Shown here piece by piece: positions 9,382 through 10,015 of a DNA stretch of 10,015 bases (its first letter is position 1; each line of letters begins with the position of its first letter). The stretch is from Arenimonas sp. Its GTDB lineage: Bacteria > Pseudomonadota > Gammaproteobacteria > Xanthomonadales > Xanthomonadaceae. Made by a program: the position numbers and the translations under genes. Under the pieces are notes generated by a model. The model did not search any database. It had not been told where the DNA came from and saw only the letters and a program-made list of their open reading frames with translations. Location: positions 4,457-14,471 of the forward strand of contig DNNT01000214.1 in NCBI GenBank assembly GCA_003497545.1, in the 5' to 3' direction.

Positions 9382-9390
9382 TGTTAGAAT
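9382..9390 (+). promoter_or_regulatory. Extended -10 promoter element for the MFS gene
   Basis: TG-T-TAGAAT is an extended -10 with 5 of 6 hexamer matches. It lies at the end of an unusually AT-rich stretch (9351-9390) that includes a run of six T. The base 17 upstream begins a T-rich, poor -35. Transcription would start near 9397, about 22 bases before the ATG at 9419. Confidence 0.5.
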
Positions 9391-9418
9391 GCGGCACTGG
9401 TACGAACCGGGCGACGCG

Positions 9419-10015
9419 ATGATCTCCTTGGTACTGCCCGTGGCCGCCCTGCTGCTGGGGGTCGCGCTCCTGCTGGCAGGCGCCGGATTGCTGGGCACCC
9501 TGCTGGCCGTCCGGGGCGGGCTGGAAGGGTTCGACGACCGCACCCTGGGCCTGGTGATGTCGGGCTACTTCGGCGGGTTCCTGCTGGGAACCTTCCTGGC
9601 ACCTCCGCTCATCCAGCGCATCGGCCATGTCCGCACCTTCGCCTTTTGCACCGGCCTGGCCACGATCGCCGTCCTGCTGCATCCGCTGCTGGTGGACCCG
9701 GTCGCCTGGTTCGGCCTGCGCATGGTTACCGGCGTGGCGCTGGTGGGGCTGTATACGACCATCGAAAGCTGGCTCAACGCCCAACCCGACCCGGCCCGGC
9801 GTGGACGCGTGTTCGCGCTCTACATGGCGGTGAACCTTGGCGCGCTCGCGGTCGGGCAGCTGCTGCTGGGCCTGGGCGTGGACGGCGGGTTCGCGCTGTT
9901 CAGCCTGGTCGCCATCCTGGTTTGCGCCTCGGCGCTGCCGGTGACGCTGACGCGCCTTTCCCAGCCGACGTTCCCGCCCACGCCGCGGCTGGGCCTGCGC
10001 CGGCTTTACGCCGTG
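9419..10015 (+). CDS. MFS transporter, YcaD-like (N-terminal part, cut by window edge)
   Basis: The first 199 residues of an inner-membrane major facilitator; full-length members are about 380-420. Five to six hydrophobic segments are visible (about 3-30, 42-62, 74-92, 97-115, 132-151, 155-177). The loop after the second carries PLIQRIGHVRTF, the MFS motif A position. The ESWLN and RRGRVFALYM patterns (116-120, 127-136) resemble the YcaD group, whose substrate is unknown. The ATG at 9419 begins directly before the first membrane segment. An in-frame ATG at 9389 would add ten residues but overlaps the predicted -10 box, so I prefer 9419. No strong ribosome binding site is seen. The gene is divergent from the zinc-ribbon gene. 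Confidence 0.9.
   Translation, partial: MISLVLPVAALLLGVALLLAGAGLLGTLLAVRGGLEGFDDRTLGLVMSGYFGGFLLGTFLAPPLIQRIGHVRTFAFCTGLATIAVLLHPLLVDPVAWFGLRMVTGVALVGLYTTIESWLNAQPDPARRGRVFALYMAVNLGALAVGQLLLGLGVDGGFALFSLVAILVCASALPVTLTRLSQPTFPPTPRLGLRRLYAV

Noticed and set aside
9371..9784. A minus-strand open frame of 137 codons opposite the MFS gene.
   Set aside because: It is Gln/Gly/His-rich antisense noise; the plus-strand frame has membrane segments and MFS motifs.

Overview
This window looks like chromosomal housekeeping DNA from a high-GC gammaproteobacterium. The AspRS, RuvB and YebC sequences look most like those I remember from the Xanthomonadaceae/Lysobacteraceae (Xanthomonas, Lysobacter, Luteimonas and relatives). 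That placement rests on remembered protein sequence and gene order, not on a search. No tRNA or rRNA genes, insertion sequences, CRISPR arrays or phage genes were seen, and coding density is very high.

Layout from left to right. Positions 1-526 hold the N-terminal half of ruvB on the minus strand, cut by the window edge. Then, all on the minus strand and transcribed right to left, come kup (585-2474), ruvA (2505-3104), ruvC (3101-3628) and yebC (3625-4356). The yebC-ruvC and ruvC-ruvA pairs overlap by 4 bases, and kup follows ruvA by 30 bases, so yebC-ruvC-ruvA-kup reads as one operon. A perfect TATAAT lies just upstream of yebC. A hairpin followed by TTTT lies after kup, and ruvB then has its own extended -10 box placed so close that its mRNA may be leaderless. 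RuvA, RuvB and RuvC together process Holliday junctions. YebC is a ribosome- or transcription-linked factor, and Kup is a potassium importer that interrupts the ruv set.

A second minus-strand operon follows upstream: aspS (5619-7388, aspartyl-tRNA synthetase), a GNAT acetyltransferase (5085-5615) and a small alpha/beta hydrolase (4424-about 5053). A sigma-70-like promoter lies in front of aspS.

Divergent from aspS, on the plus strand, is a secreted protein with two DUF3011-type cysteine repeats (7558-8283). It converges with a predicted lipoprotein of unknown function (8293-8928, minus). Next is a small FmdB-type zinc-ribbon protein (8969-9250, minus), and divergent from it is the start of a YcaD-like MFS transporter (9419 to the window end, plus).

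The two longest stretches without a gene are 7389-7557 and 9251-9418, each under 170 bases, and both are divergent promoter regions. I do not see a clear new biological system. The least-described items are the double-DUF3011 secreted protein, the unknown lipoprotein, the uncharacterised enzymes behind aspS, the variant YebC N-terminus and the possibly leaderless ruvB.
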